This document shows, piece after piece, positions 63,724 through 64,000 of a DNA stretch of 64,000 nt. The number at the start of each line of letters is the position of its first letter. The stretch's first letter is position 1. The DNA lies in NCBI GenBank assembly GCA_009829735.1, contig CM020620.1, positions 17,814,354 to 17,878,353 on the forward strand, in the 5' to 3' direction. Source of the DNA: Pyropia yezoensis. Its lineage: Eukaryota; Rhodophyta; Bangiophyceae; Bangiales; Bangiaceae. The notes under the pieces were generated by a model. That model made no database searches. It saw nothing but the letters and a program-made list of their open reading frames with translations, and had not been told where the DNA came from. A program made the position numbers and the translations under genes.

Positions 63724-64000
63724 GCCGCCGTTGGGGCGTGCCCCAGCCGGTCGGGTCTGGAGCGCTGGGGCGGTGGCGCCGCCCGCCCAGGCGGACCGCC
63801 CGTGTGGGGCGCCCCCGACCGGGTGGTGGAGTTTGCCGTCGTCACCCGACGCGCCCTGTGCAGTGGGTCTTAAACCGGGTACCCAGGAATCCTCGCATTC
63901 GGATGCGCGTACATGCTTTCGTGAGCCCACAGCTGCTGCCATATTCGCTCGTGCAACACAAACCTCACTGCTCAAAAGGAGGGGTCCCCCTGCCCTCATC

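Larger units (their letters stand above)
62504..64000. other. Upstream of HCF173-like gene to window end; simple repeats
   Basis: No convincing gene. Long G runs lie near 63120-63200 and a T14 run near 63238-63251, followed by the poly-C and 31-bp repeats listed separately. Minus-strand open frames to 63999 are GC-rich and repetitive. Confidence 0.45.

Overview
This is eukaryotic nuclear DNA, very GC-rich in its gene-bearing right half, with spliceosomal GT-AG introns, long poly-C/poly-G runs, LTR retrotransposons and DNA-transposon relics. A plastid-type SDR/CIA30 protein (HCF173-like) points to a photosynthetic host. Together with the GC-rich, intron-poor genes and Ala/Gly-inflated proteins, I infer a bangiophyte red alga (Porphyra/Pyropia type). 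A GC-rich green alga is the main alternative. The organism call is inference; the features below come from the sequence.

Left part (1-34 kb) is a transposon graveyard with two young elements. Copy A (1-8242, cut by the window edge) and copy B (14362-25107, complete, 363-bp LTRs, CGAGG target duplication) belong to one family of Ty3/gypsy chromoviruses. Both are on the minus strand. They carry gag, a -1 frameshift signal (GGGAAAC) leading into pol, and pol with protease, RT, RNase H, integrase, GPY motif and a C-terminal chromodomain. Between pol and the 3' LTR lies a large ORF on the opposite strand (about 790 codons, no recognised family). It converges on pol across a short array of 24-bp palindromic repeats. 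A diverged LTR plus leader of the same family sits reversed at about 12150-12465. Between copies A and B is a decayed Ty1/copia polyprotein (8953-12001). Further right are a PIF/Harbinger transposase relic (26351-27040), several inverted repeats, a GTCGCCACC-type minisatellite of about 1.2 kb (31780-32980) and a 632-bp MITE with 49-bp terminal inverted repeats flanked by TA (33003-33634).

Right part (34-64 kb) holds host genes: a four-exon HAD-superfamily hydrolase (34116-36292, minus), a low-complexity basic protein with an array of RRxS sites (36756-38153, minus), about 5.6 kb without a convincing gene, a protein with a split YOD1-like ubiquitin fold (43725 onward, plus), an ATM-type PIKK kinase of about 4,650 codons (45637 to about 59617, minus) converging on it, and the HCF173-like plastid protein (60581-62503, minus). 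The last 1.5 kb shows only simple repeats.

Coding frames on the right are extremely GC-rich, so very long open frames appear antisense to the true genes (one exceeds 2,500 codons). I treated these as shadows. Two breaks in the ATM frame fall exactly in G/C homopolymers and each is cured by one extra base, suggesting assembly or slippage errors.
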